DNA from: Hexactinellida sp. DTS-2022
Lineage: Eukaryota > Porifera > Hexactinellida
DNA length: 64,000 nt
Direction of reading: 5' to 3'
Assembly: GCA_028753945.1 (NCBI GenBank)
Contig: JAPNXP010000015.1
Coordinates: forward strand, 1,426,001 to 1,490,000
The translations under genes were made by a program, and so were the position numbers. Within the stretch, counting starts at the first letter, position 1, and the number at the start of each line of letters is the position of its first letter. Shown here in pieces: positions 54,276 through 64,000 of this stretch. The notes under the pieces were generated by a model, which was given only the letters and a program-made list of their open reading frames with translations, was not told where the DNA came from and ran no database searches.

Positions 54276-55685
54276 ATGCCAAAACGCCGCCTTAATAAGC
54301 AGTCTCGTCCCGCTACATTACTTCCCCCAGAGACCTCAGGTATTACGAGCCCCAATCAGATCCTGGACGAGATAGACAGCTACCACCAGTCTCGGATCTC
54401 CGATCTGAAGCATCGGGCATCTACTGGGGATTTCCGGGACGGTCTCTTGTCAGCCTCTGAGGGGGACTCCAGTTCGGGGGAGCGGGAGGAGGTGCTCTCT
54501 CTGCGCCTGTCCTCCTCCAGCGAGGCGGACGCGTATGATCAGCTAGGAGCAGTGTGGGAGTACTTCTCAGACGAGTCGGAGGCGGAGCTTGAATGGGGGC
54601 GCAAGAAGACAACATTCTACCACACAGACTTTGTGGGGGATGAGAAGAGAGGGCGGAGACAGGATGAGACGGACCTCGCGCGCGAGGAGGAGTTAGAGGC
54701 GATATCTCTCCAGAGTAGACTCGCAGAGGGTTTCACAGAAAGGGACTATCTCACACACGACCTACTATCAGCCCTAACTGCTTCCAGACCGGACACCACA
54801 CACGTTGGCGCCAGTAAGCAGAACGATGTGCTGCAAGAATCTCCGGAGTTGAATGAGCTGATGCAGGATCTGAGTTCCCATCTCTCTCTTCTCAACTTAC
54901 TCACTCTACCGTCTCTCTCTCTAGCACGTTTAGTCACACACTCGCCTACCAACCTCATGCGCTACCTAAACACATCTTCTTGTCTCTCTCTGTCCTACTG
55001 CTGCGGTATTCTCTTCTACCTCTCCCTCAGGGCGAGTGGAAAGCCCGTGGAGACACACCCCGTCCTCAAGAGGCTCGTCTCCTGCAGATCTCTCATAGCT
55101 CAGCTGTCGGTGCTGGATAAGGACCTACACGCTGATCTGCGTCGGTCGCTGCAGACCAGAGCGGAGCTGAATGGGGACACGACTCTCAGCCCGGACTCTG
55201 ATCAGCTGGCTCGGTTGAAAAACCGAAATACTTATGTGGAGCCAAACAAAGATTCACACAACTTTATTCCTGATTCAAACCTCCCTGACAATAGGAACCT
55301 ACCAAAATCTGCTGCTAGCGCGGATAAGTATGCCTCTCTCACTCCGCTAGAGTACTATGATGAAATCATGAGAGAGAGGGAAGAGAAGAAGAAAAGGAAA
55401 CAAGAAGCAAACAAACAACAAAATAAGAACACACTTGATAGTGCAATAGGGCACACCGAGAGTGCTAAACGAGCTATTGACTATGCCATAAGAAAGAATA
55501 AAGGTTTGACTCCCAGACGTAAGAAAGAGCTGAGGAATCCAAGAGTGCGTCAGCGTATGAGGTACAAACGCGCTTTGAAACACCGGAAGGGACAGTTCCC
55601 CGGGGTCAGACCCAGGAGCAGCCTCTATCCAGGGGAGATGACTGGCATTAGGGACGATATAAGTAAGAGCAGGCAGATTAGGTAG
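54276..55685 (+). CDS. UTP3: UTP3/SAS10, small-subunit processome protein
   Basis: 469 residues in one exon, close to the human length of about 479. UTP3/SAS10 is a nucleolar component of the U3 snoRNP small-subunit processome needed for 18S rRNA maturation. A Sas10/Utp3 domain lies in the middle (LNELMQDLSSHLSLLNLLTL). The C-terminal Sas10 domain is strongly conserved: AIRKNKGLTPRRKKELRNPR, RMRYKRALKHRKGQ and the end YPGEMTGIRDDISKSRQIR. The N-terminal part is acidic and Ser-rich. The first ATG at 54276 gives the expected basic start MPKRRLNK. It is followed 380 bp later by PRPSAP on the same strand. Confidence 0.9.
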   Translation: MPKRRLNKQSRPATLLPPETSGITSPNQILDEIDSYHQSRISDLKHRASTGDFRDGLLSASEGDSSSGEREEVLSLRLSSSSEADAYDQLGAVWEYFSDESEAELEWGRKKTTFYHTDFVGDEKRGRRQDETDLAREEELEAISLQSRLAEGFTERDYLTHDLLSALTASRPDTTHVGASKQNDVLQESPELNELMQDLSSHLSLLNLLTLPSLSLARLVTHSPTNLMRYLNTSSCLSLSYCCGILFYLSLRASGKPVETHPVLKRLVSCRSLIAQLSVLDKDLHADLRRSLQTRAELNGDTTLSPDSDQLARLKNRNTYVEPNKDSHNFIPDSNLPDNRNLPKSAASADKYASLTPLEYYDEIMREREEKKKRKQEANKQQNKNTLDSAIGHTESAKRAIDYAIRKNKGLTPRRKKELRNPRVRQRMRYKRALKHRKGQFPGVRPRSSLYPGEMTGIRDDISKSRQIR

Positions 55686-55797
55686 TGTCTGCTATTGGCG
55701 ATTATGCAATTGAATTCAGGTTCAGTAAAATTAAATAGATGCTAAGAAAGTTGCGTCATATCACAGGCACCTATGAATGGTATTGAGTTTATATATA

Positions 55798-55991
55798 CAG
55801 TCAGGTTCTTTTATTATGAACATTCAAGGGACCAAAAATTGTGTTCATAATAGAGAGACTTCATAATAAGCGAACTCAACTTAATACAAACCCTATGTAA
55901 ATTATTAAATTTGGACCGTAGGGTTTGTTCATAATATGAAATCTTCATATTAAGCAGACGAAATCTTGTTCATAATAAGCAGACCTGACTG
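55798..55991. mobile_element. Pogo/Tigger-like MITE between UTP3 and PRPSAP
   Basis: CAGTCAGGTTCTTTTATTAT and its inverse-type end ACCTGACTG, flanked by TA. TCATAATAAGC recurs inside. Confidence 0.85.
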
Positions 55992-56064
55992 TATTTCTTA
56001 TTGAATACTTGGTATATATTTATATTGAGTGTAATGGTTAGTGTAGTCTAGTACACAGCCTGAG

Positions 56065-56565
56065 ATGCTACGTTACTCTGACGAGTCCCACCCTCACTCC
56101 TTCATCCTTCTCGAGGGCTCCTCCCACCCAGAGCTCTCCCACAGGATTGCTAAACGCATCGGACACCCAATCACGATAGTGCACGCTACTATACAGGAGA
56201 CAGGAGAGACGCTTCTGGACCACATCCCCCATTCACTCAATGGGAAGGATGTGTTCATACTGCAGACTGCATCCGGTAACATTAATGACTCTCTAATGGA
56301 GCTGTTGATGCTCTGCTATGCCTCCAAGACAGCCGGGGCTCGTCGTATCATAGGCGTTGTTCCCTGTCTGCACTACGCTCAGCAGTCTAAGATGAGGAAG
56401 AGGAGTGCCATACCTGCTAAGCTGGTGGCTAGCATGCTGTGTAACGCCGGACTGACTCACCTCATCACAACTGACCTCAGAGACAGAGAGGTACAAGGAT
56501 ACTTCTCCGTGCCAGTAGACAATCTCAGATGTTCTCCCTTCCTAATACAGTATCTCAGTGAGCAG
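56065..56565 (+). CDS. PRPSAP: PRPP synthetase-associated protein, exon 1
   Basis: PRPSAPs are catalytically inactive paralogues that join the PRPP synthetase complex and modulate it in nucleotide synthesis. Exon 1 has SHPELSHRIAKRIGHP, DVFILQTASGNINDSLMELL, YAQQSKMRKRSAIPAKLVAS and LTHLITTDLRDREVQGYF, all in family order. It ends YLSEQ at a donor GTGACT (56566). Joined to exon 2 the protein is 364 residues (human 356-369). The start ATG at 56065 is the first in frame; the N-terminus is a little shorter than in vertebrates. Confidence 0.9.
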
Positions 56566-56968
56566 GTGACTATCTACTATTACTACTACATTATTTGCGA
56601 TTAATAATCTGATCAATGTGCCTATTTTGTAAGGTTAAAACTGTTTAGACCAAATAATTATTGCATTAGAATTTAGAATACATGTAAGCAAAGAAGGATA
56701 CATAAACTGCAGTAGAACCAAACTGAGCAGGATATACTATCCTCATAGGATTAATGGCAGTAACCAGTGACCTTTGTCATGAAGTACACCTAGTACACAA
56801 ACGTGAATAGACAATTTACAAGCCAATACCAATTTAACCTAATAGTTATTCAACTGTAAACGGTCAACCGGTTGCAATATACTGTTGACCAAATTGTTAA
56901 ACAAATAAGCATTTCAGACTACCATACAAAGGGATTACAGTTTTCTGGTCAAGTAAATATCGTTTTAA

Positions 56969-57361
56969 TAGGGCTAAAACGAATATTCGAATGTAACGAG
57001 CGAACCTTTTTCCAAACGAACGAATATTCGAATATTAGTTCGTTTTGATGACTAAGCATTTAATCAATTTCAAGACTCAAAATACAGTGAGAAATAGATA
57101 GTTGTTTATGCTACAATAGTTTAACCATAGTGACAAAGTTTATTAGACACAAGTTAGTTATTACAAAGGCTTGTTTAGGTAGGAATTTATATTGGCGATT
57201 TCTCCATTTTAAGCCAAAGTCATGTTGTGTCGAAAAGTAGTAAACTAATGTCTGTTTCAATCTAATAATCTTCAAATGAATATTCATTTGGAAACGAACG
57301 AATATTCGTTCAATCATTTCGAACGAATATTCGAGTATTCGGTATATTCGTTTCAGCCCTA
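56969..57361. mobile_element. hAT-like MITE with ACGAATATTCG repeats
   Basis: Ends TAGGGCTAAAACGAATATTC and the inverse-type TTTCAGCCCTA; CGTTTTAA and GTTTTTAA lie on either side (imperfect 8-bp duplication). Confidence 0.65.
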
Positions 57362-57975
57362 GTTTTTAATTATTGCATTGCTCAAATATAATTAGTCAAC
57401 CGAATATATTCGGCTCCTGAGCTCCTGCTAAATACCCAATGCTCATATTCTGTAATCAACCAAATATTAACTACAATCGACTCCGAGTAACGCTAGAGAC
57501 CGCTAGAGCATATATAGTTTTATTTTATCCAAAAGAAATTCTCCTTTCAGTACATCCTCAGCCATTTTATCTTATTATTTGATCCATTTTCAAGATATTA
57601 CCACAATCAATGCTCAATTAAAACAAATACAAACATTTTCCTATAATAAAATTGATTTTTGCTGCTGGATATAAACTAGTTCAGTGGTTCTCAAACTTCT
57701 CACAGCGCGTACCACTTCATCAAATATTAGGGTCTCGGCGTACCACCATAATTGTATTAAGTCATTTGGAATAATATTTTCAAAACTATGATCGGTTTAG
57801 TGGTGATTAATTCAATTTTTGGACGTTTTCAGCACTACCGGAGTGTATTATAATAATAATACGCATTAATGTCCCTAAATTTTCATTATTTAGACATTTC
57901 ATATAAAATCTCTAGGATATAGCGCGAATCTAGCATCAAATGTGAAATTTTGGTCCATAAACCCATATACGTGTA

Positions 57976-58162
57976 CAGTCGAAACCGGTTAAATTTCTAA
58001 CTCGGGTTATTCTAACTTATCGGTTTATTCTAACTATTAGTGATACAATCTTTTGTAACAAATTCCAACTTTACTAGTGTTTTTAATCGGTTTTTTCTAA
58101 CTATCGGTTTTTCTTACTATTTTTATCTGAAAAGAAATAGTTAGAAAATACGGTTTCAACTG
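57976..58162. mobile_element. Pogo/Tigger-like MITE (TTCTAACTATCGG type)
   Basis: CAGTCGAAACCGGTTAAATT and the inverse-type GGTTTCAACTG, flanked by TA. TTCTAACTATCGG units recur inside. Confidence 0.8.
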
Positions 58163-58872
58163 TAGGTTCAAATTCCAAACATCCGTGAATAGCACAAAAA
58201 CGAAAAATGATAAATCAGCCCAAACTATCCCAGAGTTAATTAATATACCTCATTTCCTAGACGTAACTAATACCTAATTGAGCCTTCTCTTTTAAAATAT
58301 AGATTTTGTCATGCCAATTTTGATGACGAAGCAAATTTCCATCTCCAGCACGAATGATTGTATAACTTAGCTCTAAACTTCTTATCACATCTATATCGTA
58401 TATCTCAATTATTGGATTAACTTCATGCTTCAAGGCCTATAATATATATGGTTGCAATAATATTAATTAAAATTCCCATATAGTATGGTGGTGGTGGCAT
58501 GTGGCTATAAATTATGACGCTGACATAGTTTTCTTTCGATCCAGAAAAGGTAGAGCTTAGCTCTAACCTCCTAGAACTATTTTTAATCTATTTCAAGAGA
58601 CCTGGAATAAATTTTTGAAACTTAGGATCTAGTTTTTATTTTATAAGTTATGCCACTTCGACACAAATTCTAACTCATCTAATTGTCTACCTAGTGGCTA
58701 CAAAACATAACTCAAATTCTAATACAGTATGTGAATTTGGTTGAAATTTTTGTACAATGTTGTTAATATATAAATGCATTCATTTATAGATAGATAGATT
58801 CTTAATAAAGTGTATTTTCCAAATTATGTGGCTTTTTTAGCTCAAAATGATGCCAAAACATTGAAAAAAAAA

Positions 58873-59320
58873 CAGGGCTTTTCATAAGTCACCGAGTCAT
58901 TTGACTCGTGATGAAATTTAGTGAATCGAGTCACCGAGTCAATTGACTCGTGACAAAATTCAGTGGCTCGAGTCACCCGATGACTCGTGGTGACTCGCGA
59001 TTCATCAAGTCAATCAGATAATATCTTTTGAGATTCATGGCTTAATTCAAATTCTGAATATAATCAGATTAGTAAAAGAATATTCAGGTAATACTCAATT
59101 TCCAATTGTTTAATCTTACCATACGTACACATCAATAATTCGCGTTTCCTGAACATGATGGTTCGCGAATCCTGACTCGATGATTCGCGAGTCCTGACTC
59201 GAGTCACCGAGTCAATTGACTCGTGACAAATTTCGGTGACTCGAGTCACCGAGTCTGACTCGATGACTCGCTTTGACTCGCGAGTCATCGAGTCAATCAA
59301 ATGACTCGTGAAAAGCCCTG
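58873..59320. mobile_element. hAT-like MITE of GACTCGAGTCACCGAGTC repeats
   Basis: Ends CAGGGCTTTTCATAAGTC and GTGAAAAGCCCTG. The interior is dense with inverted and direct copies of GAGTCACCGAGTCAATTGAC. Confidence 0.75.
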
Positions 59321-60061
59321 GGAAAAACGGTGTAACGAAGACAAACACCTACAAAATTGTGTTTACAAACGTTTAACGAAAATAAGCACACAAACCTATT
59401 CGATTAGATCATAAATGCAATTTTCCAATAAATTTCTCTTCATGATAGATTTAATTCAATTCCAGAATTTTTGTTTCCGTTGTATTATATTCAATGGAAG
59501 CTAAAATTAGCATTTCAAAAAAATTGGGACAAATCTTCATGAACAAAATCATTTAAATACAAGCTATTGTTAATTTTATTCAGTTGGTCGGCACAAATCT
59601 ATCTTAATTGTGGCAAAATTTTGGTTAATCAAGTCAATTATCATTTATCAATTATTTACTATGAATTATCAATTATCTACTATGAAATTATACAAAGATT
59701 TCAGTAGATATAACACATATCCTTGTACCACCCGTTTTAATATAGTTTTCAGTACGTAAACGGTGAATGATAGAATTTGTAAGCGTATTTTTTATTCAAA
59801 TGATATAGTAAATTAGTGATAACTTATATAATAATCATTAATTAGTAATTACTTCTGTTAGAATTGCTAATTGATCATTTACATTTGAATTCCCTCAATT
59901 CTATTCAAGTACTCATCTGAATCAATTATGCATCAATTCAATTTCATATTTTATTTTATTTTATTATAACAAAAATTTATTTATAGACAACCTTATTAGT
60001 TTTCTCATATTCTCTCTAGACTAATTATGTTCTATGTGCTTAAGTAAATATATTTATTTAG

Positions 60062-60655
60062 GGAGACCTGAACATTTCTGAATCAGTTGTGGTTGCTAGG
60101 AATCCCAATGTTACAAAGCGGGCGTCCTCTTACGCAGAGCGTCTCGGAACTCGAATTGCTGTCATACATGGGCACATGAATATAACTGAAGAAACTCATG
60201 AACTTGTGGACGGGCGCTCCAGCCCCCCTCCCCAGTCCATCTCCGCCTCGCCTCCCAAGAGAGTATTCTCCAATAAATTTATTCTGGACAAGCAGCTTCT
60301 CCCGCTGACTCTCATTGGTAACGTGGAGGATAAGACTGCTATTCTGATAGACGACCATCTGGACGAAGTAGACTCCCTGGTGAGAGCAGCTGTTCTCCTG
60401 CGGGAGAAGGGAGCTGTTCGGGTAGTAGTCATAGGCACACATGGCATTATGTCTTCCAATACTCCAGAGAAGCTACAAGCATCTCCCATCGATGAAATAA
60501 TAGTAACCAACACTCTACCACAGGAGGAACACGAGAAGAAGTGCGATAAGATTAGAGTGGTGGACATTAGCTTGTTGATGAGTGAGGCTATTCGCAGGAT
60601 TCACTTCGGGGAGTCCATGTCCTACTTGTTCCGTAATGTCCCTATGGAGGATTAG
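60062..60655 (+). CDS. PRPSAP: PRPP synthetase-associated protein, exon 2
   Basis: Starts GDLNISESVVVARNPN after the acceptor at 60060-60061, in phase with exon 1. Contains SYAERLGTRIAVIHG, DGRSSPPPQSISASPPK (the Ser/Pro insertion that separates PRPSAPs from active PRPP synthetases), LIDDHLDEVDS in the PRPP-loop position, VVVIGTHGIMSS, IDEIIVTNTLP and the ending IRRIHFGESMSYLFRNVP. The stop is at 60653-60655. No breaks. Confidence 0.92.
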   Translation, partial: GDLNISESVVVARNPNVTKRASSYAERLGTRIAVIHGHMNITEETHELVDGRSSPPPQSISASPPKRVFSNKFILDKQLLPLTLIGNVEDKTAILIDDHLDEVDSLVRAAVLLREKGAVRVVVIGTHGIMSSNTPEKLQASPIDEIIVTNTLPQEEHEKKCDKIRVVDISLLMSEAIRRIHFGESMSYLFRNVPMED

Positions 60656-62151
60656 ATGCTTATACACCCCCACCAATCGTAAGTTCAATGATTTAATTTT
60701 CTCAATTGATTATTGAATATGAAGATTTCATATTTATCTTCTGCCTATAACGGGACTCGGATTCCCCAATAATAGTGTATATAGTAGTAATTATCATACC
60801 ATGGTTTGCTAATAACAAGGTTAACTTATTCGAATGAAGCATAGTCCAAATCCGGACCTTGTGTGTGTATTCATTTTTAAAAATCCTTGGTGTTTGGAGC
60901 ATTTTCTTTTCTTGCAAAGAACCTCAAATTGTGTTGAATATTATTACATAGTTTCACTAATTCCTTTAGAAGAATCATCCTAGCATATACTTTTACCAAT
61001 TCCGTAGTCATGGTTCATATAGTAGTTATCTGATACCTCAACTTCTGACTTTGTATTTTACAGTTTTGTTCACGCAATAGGTCGCATTTTGTACGAAATT
61101 TGTTTGCTATGATGTGAACTTGCTATTAGAGGGACAAAATTAGCCTTTAATGCCCCCTTTGGTAACTGAAAATAACTTGCTAATAGAGCAATAATATATA
61201 AATTCTTGCTATTAAATCAATTGCTATTAGGCTAACACCAGTTACACCACTGTACTTGTTAATACTACAGCGGGGTTCACCTAATATCAATAGTATAACA
61301 GCAATTACATAATCAACCTTTACTTACCGAGTGAACAGAAGCGTGCTGGGTGCAAGGGGCCCAGGCGGGATTATCTTCCAAAAGGGTCCTGGTTCGGGCC
61401 AAAAGGGCCCGAAATTTTTTCGTGGGCCGTAGGGCCCACGGTAAGCAACTTTCCGGGTGGTCCGGTCGGGATTTCCGCCTGCCATGTATGGCCGGCACGC
61501 CCCTGCGAGTGAATGCATAAGTATTTACAACTGTTGAGTTCGCGTATTAACAGATGGCTTAACAGCAACTAATTTCATATTTCTCAAAGAAAAATAGTTT
61601 GTCTTTTAGAAAGAATATTTTTATATAAGTCAAATACAACTTGTTTTATTAGCAAAATATATTTTGGTACCAGCGAGCTTTGCTTGATAGATCACTTTGC
61701 GATGGAATAAAAACATCCCAAAACAAACGCTTCGCGGTAGGTATATTAGTTTATTACTTAATTATTTATTTTCCTACTGATCTAGGACTGAACGAAACAG
61801 TTTGTGAATAATTTATCAGTTTTGGGACTGGAATGGAATATTCGTATGATATTATTGCACTGATCCATCCTTGGAATTTATCTAACTTTATTCTATATAC
61901 ATTTATTAGAGGAATAACTAGCTATAGTCCGTATATTTATAGACCAGATTTTCCTGACTTAATTAGTATTACCCATGGACTGCAGGGACTTTTGTTCTAC
62001 AAAATTATGGCTTATCTCATAAGGGCTTTTATAGACTCACTCACTGTCTATATAGTATATAAGGATGCTCTATAATATACTACTACATACTACTTGTGCT
62101 AATATTATTATACGCCGTTAGTTTCTAAATATTAGTAACCCTATCGCTTCA
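60656..62151. other. Intergenic between PRPSAP and cyclin B
   Basis: 61125-61260 has degenerate pogo-like TTGCTATTAGG units. 61310-61510 is a GC-rich block with GGGCCC motifs in several frames, probably a transposon fragment. An 80-codon open stretch at 61833-62075 has no recognised motif. The cyclin promoter presumably lies near 62000-62150 but no clear element is seen. Confidence 0.45.
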
Positions 62152-63252
62152 ATGGAGAACGTACTACCTTCCTCTGAACAACAGAAACCAGCTCAGAAAC
62201 CCACAAAAGTTTCTAAAATTCCCCAGGCCATCCCCTCCCGCCCCGCTCTTAAGAGTTTCAACCGTCCCTCTCTCCGCTCCAACACAGATCCAGACGCTCA
62301 CAAGTCTCACAAGGTCCCACGGCTGGATGTAGTCCCAATAAAGCTAGAGGACACCTGTCCGGTCAGTAAGATAGCCGCACTGCAGGATCTGCTACCCTCC
62401 GACATAGACGCTAATGACGGCGACAACCCGCTCCTCAACTCCGAGTACGCTTCTCTCACGTACGAGTACCTCTCACAACAGGAGACGCGCCTCAAGATAC
62501 ACGACTACTTCTCGAGCCAGCAGGATATAAAGCCCAAGATGCGTAGTATACTGATAGACTGGCTGATACAGGTGCACCACCGCTTCAAGATGTACCAGGA
62601 GACGCTCTACCTGACTGTGTGGATAATAGACAGGTTTCTAATGCGCAAGCAGGTTAGGAAGAACAAGCTGCAGTTGGTGGGTGTGAGCGCTATGTTGCTG
62701 GCCGCTAAGTACGAGGAAATATACTCCCCAGAGGTGAGGGACTTGGTGCACATCACAGACTCGGCCTACACTGGACAGGAAATTCGGGAGATGGAGAAGG
62801 AGCTCTTCTTTACGCTGGACTATTGCTTAGGCACGCCTCTCTGTCTGCACTTCCTACGCAGATTCTCCAAGGCGGGAGAAGTCACACCTGTAATGCATCT
62901 GATGTCCAAGTTCCTGATGGAGCTATCCCAGCCCCAATCCGTGAGTCTGCTGTTCCCGCCCAGTGAGCTGGCTGCTGGCGCTCTCTGTCTGACTGCTAAC
63001 ATCCTCCCGCGGGACGGGAAGCCAATTCCCTCAGGCTGGAATAAGACTCTACAGCACTACTCGGGCTACTCACAGGAACAGCTGGTGCCCGTGATGAAGG
63101 GACTCGCCCAGCTGGTCAGTAGTATGGCTAAGTCGAGTCAACAAGCTGTGTACGCTAAGTACAGCTCCACTAAGTTCTTGGAAATAGCAAAGAACTCACA
63201 ACTCACCAACTCTCCATTCATCCAGGAGCTCCTAGCAGTAGTCTCCGGTTAG
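62152..63252 (+). CDS. CCNB: Cyclin B, mitotic cyclin
   Basis: 366 residues, single exon, intact. Cyclin B activates CDK1 at G2/M and is degraded through the APC/C. A destruction-box-like RPALKSFNR is at residues 30-38; no KEN box was seen. The cyclin box begins MRSILIDWLIQVHHRF (130-145) with QLVGVSAMLLAAKYEEIYSP (174-193); the second fold has PLCLHFLRRFSKAGEV and PPSELAAGALCL. FLRRFSK favours B over A type. The N-terminus is shorter than in vertebrates (433 in human CCNB1). Confidence 0.93.
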   Translation: MENVLPSSEQQKPAQKPTKVSKIPQAIPSRPALKSFNRPSLRSNTDPDAHKSHKVPRLDVVPIKLEDTCPVSKIAALQDLLPSDIDANDGDNPLLNSEYASLTYEYLSQQETRLKIHDYFSSQQDIKPKMRSILIDWLIQVHHRFKMYQETLYLTVWIIDRFLMRKQVRKNKLQLVGVSAMLLAAKYEEIYSPEVRDLVHITDSAYTGQEIREMEKELFFTLDYCLGTPLCLHFLRRFSKAGEVTPVMHLMSKFLMELSQPQSVSLLFPPSELAAGALCLTANILPRDGKPIPSGWNKTLQHYSGYSQEQLVPVMKGLAQLVSSMAKSSQQAVYAKYSSTKFLEIAKNSQLTNSPFIQELLAVVSG

Positions 63253-64000
63253 GCCAGAACTTATTTGCTATAGCACGAGACTATTAGTTTACTTTTTACA
63301 ATCGTAGCCCTATTACGCATCACACTTTGATATATCTTACATTAGATAGCACAGTACATTAGATAGCAATACTATTCAGAGATTGCCCCAGTAATGTATG
63401 ATTCTATGTTACCATTACAATCTGAACCTACCTTTATAGTGTACTGTAGCTAAGGGGTTAGCTAACTATCTAGATTTTGTTAGATCTGGCTATTGGTAAT
63501 GCATACACTAACCGGCCAAAAGTATTTGAACAGCAATAATTTGTATTCAGACATTTGAGGTTATACCAGGCCTGGGGTAATAGTAATATGTAATAGTAAT
63601 TGTATTAGTAACGATTACATTTTAGAAGTAATAGTAATAGTAATAAGTAATAGTGTTTCAAATAGGATGTAATAGTAATAGTAATAGTAATAGAACCTAT
63701 TGTAATAGGAATTATCTATTACAATTCTATAACTTCGGACTGGCTTATTTGATTTTTCGTGAAGAAATAGGAAGTTGTTAAAATATAATTAAGGCAAGAT
63801 GATTATCGTTTTGAATTTGTCACTTTATTAAAATTAGTTGTTTTATTGAAATTAGTTGTTTGCTTAGATTAGATAATATGTTTTGTTCAGGGTTCTTGCC
63901 AGGATTTTTTGTTGTAAGGGTACATGAGAGTGAGATATTACTTAATGTCAATGTTTTAATGAAACCTTCAAAAAATAATATTGACTCGAAGGGCACATGC
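63253..64000. other. 3' flank of cyclin B, with TAATAG microsatellite
   Basis: 63578-63720 is rich in TAATAGTAATAG repeats starting near AGGCCTGGGGTAATAGTAAT, possibly one end of a hAT-like element that is not closed in the window. Nothing else recognised. Confidence 0.5.

Larger units (their letters stand above)
56566..60061. other. PRPSAP intron, 3.5 kb, with several MITEs
   Basis: Bounded by GTGACT and TATTTATTTAG. It contains the elements listed below and a hAT-like end (CAGTGGTTCTCAAACTT) at 57681-57780. No other coding sequence. Confidence 0.8.

Noticed and set aside
61833..62075. 80-codon open frame upstream of cyclin B
   Set aside because: AT-rich composition, no motif, no splice or family support.

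Overview
The window looks like the nuclear genome of an invertebrate animal. It is AT-rich between genes, has spliced genes with GT-AG introns, and carries metazoan-type genes: an RNF213/mysterin-like giant AAA+ protein, a PRPP-synthetase-associated protein (PRPSAP), UTP3/SAS10 and cyclin B. It is packed with DNA transposons of animal type (hAT, pogo/Tigger-like MITEs, MULE, P superfamily, PIF/Harbinger). An early-branching animal such as a sponge or cnidarian would fit, but the sequence alone does not settle it. There are no bacterial features, tRNAs, rRNAs or CRISPR arrays.

Layout. (1) About 0.7-23.5 kb, minus strand: one RNF213-like locus. It runs from the N-terminal zinc-ribbon-like start, through a 15-unit coding minisatellite, a CBM20-like domain, a long stalk and the AAA core with two canonical Walker sites, into the start of the E3 region. 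The RING part would lie beyond the left edge. The locus is broken by at least five small frame breaks, one in-frame stop, a 500-bp MITE inside an exon, and a transposon-filled segment (15.07-20.39 kb) holding two inverted copies of a FLYWCH/MULE transposase gene. (2) 23.6-29.1 kb: nested MITEs, a palindromic element, a perfect hairpin and the first hammerhead ribozyme. (3) 29.1-35.3 kb: a 6.2-kb degenerate MULE coding for an MULE transposase, SWIM finger, Ulp1/C48-type peptidase and PHD finger. Seven smaller elements lie inside it, one being a 227-bp insertion with a second hammerhead ribozyme. (4) 35.3-48.4 kb: relics of P-superfamily elements (THAP domains), a LINE tail inside a 192-bp inverted repeat, and a TTF-finger hAT transposase relic. 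(5) 48.5-51.8 kb: a nearly complete PIF/Harbinger element with its nuclease and Myb-like genes. (6) 52.6-53.9 kb: a short relative of the 6.2-kb MULE with an exact 8-bp target duplication; the matching unoccupied site is visible at 37.6 kb. (7) 54.3-63.3 kb, plus strand: UTP3, PRPSAP (two exons around a transposon-filled 3.5-kb intron) and cyclin B, all open.

The three plus-strand genes are ordinary housekeeping and cell-cycle genes with no evident shared pathway. The main discoveries are the two well-formed hammerhead ribozymes (one on a datable insertion), the decaying or mis-assembled RNF213-like gene, and the dense, readable record of nested transposition. Several frame breaks lie in short A/T runs, so base-level assembly error is a real alternative to gene decay. 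No alignments or searches were run; family calls are by eye.
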